Positions 63,157 through 64,000 of a stretch of DNA of 64,000 nt are shown here, in pieces (the stretch's first letter is position 1; each line of letters starts with the position of its first letter). The position numbers and the translations under genes were made by a program. The stretch comes from Streptomyces marokkonensis (GTDB taxonomy: Bacteria > Actinomycetota > Actinomycetes > Streptomycetales > Streptomycetaceae). The stretch is from the NCBI RefSeq assembly GCF_008312835.1, contig NZ_VSKS01000013.1, positions 173,085-237,084 of the forward strand. The letters run 5' to 3'. A model generated the notes under the pieces. It was given only the letters and a program-made list of their open reading frames with translations. It searched no databases and had not been told where the DNA came from.

Positions 63157-63170
63157 TGAGAGCGCTCTCA
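63157..63170. promoter_or_regulatory. LacI-family operator (TGAGAGCGCTCTCA, perfect palindrome)
   Basis: A perfect 14-bp palindrome with the same GAGCGCTC core as CebR boxes but different outer bases, 13 bp upstream of the GH81 start and just behind the promoter. The outer bases suggest a LacI-family regulator other than CebR, such as a BglR-like laminaribiose sensor. Confidence 0.75.
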
Positions 63171-63182
63171 GAAAGGTGGCTC

Positions 63183-64000
63183 ATGAGATTCCGTAGACGT
63201 CTCGCCCTCCTGTCGGCGGCCGCGGTGGCCGCCGGAGGCCTGGTGGCGACCGCCGGCGCGGGTATCGCCTCGGCCGCCACCATCGAGGTGGGCAAGGGAA
63301 GTTACAGCGACGTCCGGCCGGCCGGGCGGCAGGGGCCGTCCAACAGCGGTGGCCAGGCGGTCAAGCCGAAGGTCACGCCGGCCGTGGCGGACAAGCCGGT
63401 GCCGACCAACGACTGGTGGTCCTCGCTGGTCTTCCAGCGGTTCGCCGCCAACCCGTGGTCGGAGAACATGTACGGCCACCCCCTCACCTACAAGGCGGTG
63501 TCCGGCGGCCTGGAGGTCGGTTATCCGACCACGCACCAGATCGTCGGTGGGGGACGCCAGTACGAGTTCCCGCACAAGGCCGACCTGACCCTCGGCCTGT
63601 CGGGCCTCAACTCGCCCGACGCCAAGGCGGACGGGTGGAGCGACTGGACCGTCACCCCGTACTGGAGCGACGGGACACGGACCCTGCGGACGACCATCGG
63701 CCACGGCATGCCGTACGTGTACGCCGAAGGCACGGGCGGCGCGGCGCAGATCAAAGCCGCGGCCGCGCCGACGGTCTTCGCCGACCGGGGCAACGTCCTC
63801 GGCGTCACCATCTCCGGCCACCACTACGCACTGTTCGCCCCGAGCAGCAGCGACTGGACCGTGTCCGGCAACGACATCCGCGCCGACCTCGGCTCGAAGG
63901 ACTACTTCTCCCTGGCCGTCCTGCCCGGCAAGGACGCGCTCTCCGACTACGAGAAGTACGCCTTCAGTTTCGTGACCGGCTCCACGGTGGACTGGGAGTA
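63183..64000 (+). CDS. GH81 endo-beta-1,3-glucanase, N-terminal 272 residues
   Basis: This is the start of a secreted laminarinase cut by the window's right edge. A signal peptide (about 1-31, ending GIASA) is followed by the GH81 N-terminal beta domain: PVPTNDWWSSLVFQRF, NPWSENMYGHPLTYKA and LGLSGLNSPDAKADGWSDWT are diagnostic. The catalytic Asp and Glu residues lie in the missing part. The enzyme cleaves beta-1,3-glucans such as laminarin or fungal wall glucan. GAAAGG precedes the ATG. Its promoter carries a perfect LacI-type palindrome, and the GH1/importer operon nearby has a related box. Confidence 0.92.
   Translation, partial: MRFRRRLALLSAAAVAAGGLVATAGAGIASAATIEVGKGSYSDVRPAGRQGPSNSGGQAVKPKVTPAVADKPVPTNDWWSSLVFQRFAANPWSENMYGHPLTYKAVSGGLEVGYPTTHQIVGGGRQYEFPHKADLTLGLSGLNSPDAKADGWSDWTVTPYWSDGTRTLRTTIGHGMPYVYAEGTGGAAQIKAAAAPTVFADRGNVLGVTISGHHYALFAPSSSDWTVSGNDIRADLGSKDYFSLAVLPGKDALSDYEKYAFSFVTGSTVDWE

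Overview
The window is chromosomal DNA from a Streptomyces. GC is very high, third codon positions are almost all G or C, GTG and TTG starts are common, many genes are secreted through Sec or Tat signals, and the regulator families are typical of the genus (ROK, GntR-FCD, XRE/MmyB, Ser/Thr kinase). The gene content resembles the S. coelicolor/S. lividans type, but this is recalled, not searched. No phage, insertion sequence, CRISPR array or rRNA was found. There is one tRNA gene, tRNA-Leu(GAG). Both window edges cut genes: a GH74 gene on the left and a GH81 gene on the right.

Region 1 (1-6437) is a cellulose and xyloglucan block. GH74 and GH48-CBM2 lie on the minus strand. CBM2-GH6 is divergent from GH48 across a shared promoter region holding one perfect and one imperfect CebR-type operator. 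Region 2 (6438-20082) is mixed metabolism and regulation: a His-rich methyltransferase, an SDR behind a 20-bp palindrome, an aldo/keto reductase, an acyl-CoA ligase, a LysR/SBF-like transporter pair, an anchored propeller-like protein, FdhD, a FabH-type ketosynthase, a GntR regulator, and a translationally coupled Ser/Thr kinase plus companion membrane protein with a similar ectodomain.

Region 3 (20276-31800) is a sugar system: a ROK regulator, a complete RbsACB-type importer, a Gfo/Idh/MocA dehydrogenase, a TIM-barrel isomerase-like protein, and a 1237-residue secreted protein joining a sugar-dehydrogenase propeller, PKD, CBM6, ThuA and DUF1080 (3-keto-disaccharide hydrolase) domains. The same bipartite dyad (CTTTGTCCTG-N5-GGAAAAAG) sits upstream of both the ROK gene and the secreted protein gene, suggesting one regulon. 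I read it as oxidative (3-keto) glycoside use. Region 4 (31859-40518) is a tightly coupled ebo-type operon: an inositol-phosphate-synthase-like protein, a UbiA prenyltransferase, TIM barrels, EboA, TatD-like EboB, EboE and a phosphodiesterase-like EboF, ending with a Tat-exported TIM barrel.

Region 5 (40696-50252) starts at tRNA-Leu and is a predicted conflict/signalling island: a trypsin-like protease with a C-terminal helical domain, an FxsA-like precursor peptide whose usual FxSxx ending is replaced, a stand-alone HExxH peptide-hydroxylase-like protein without a radical-SAM partner, and on the other strand an FxsT-type NB-ARC/TPR protein, a VMAP-like protein and a trypsin-co-occurring small protein. 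I consider the precursor/HExxH pair inside this STAND/VMAP locus the best candidate for an undescribed system.

Region 6 (50515-64000) opens with a paralogous elongation factor G behind a 40-codon leader ORF and a strong hairpin, an attenuator-like layout. A beta-glucan block follows: a beta-helix protein divergent from an ABC importer plus GH1 beta-glucosidase, a small tautomerase, and GH81, with LacI-family-type operators (core GAGCGCTC or AGCGCTC) at three places and no LacI gene in the window. Between them lie an SDR and a divergent XRE/MmyB regulator sharing a 21-bp dyad that recurs before the next gene, a secreted Kelch-repeat protein.
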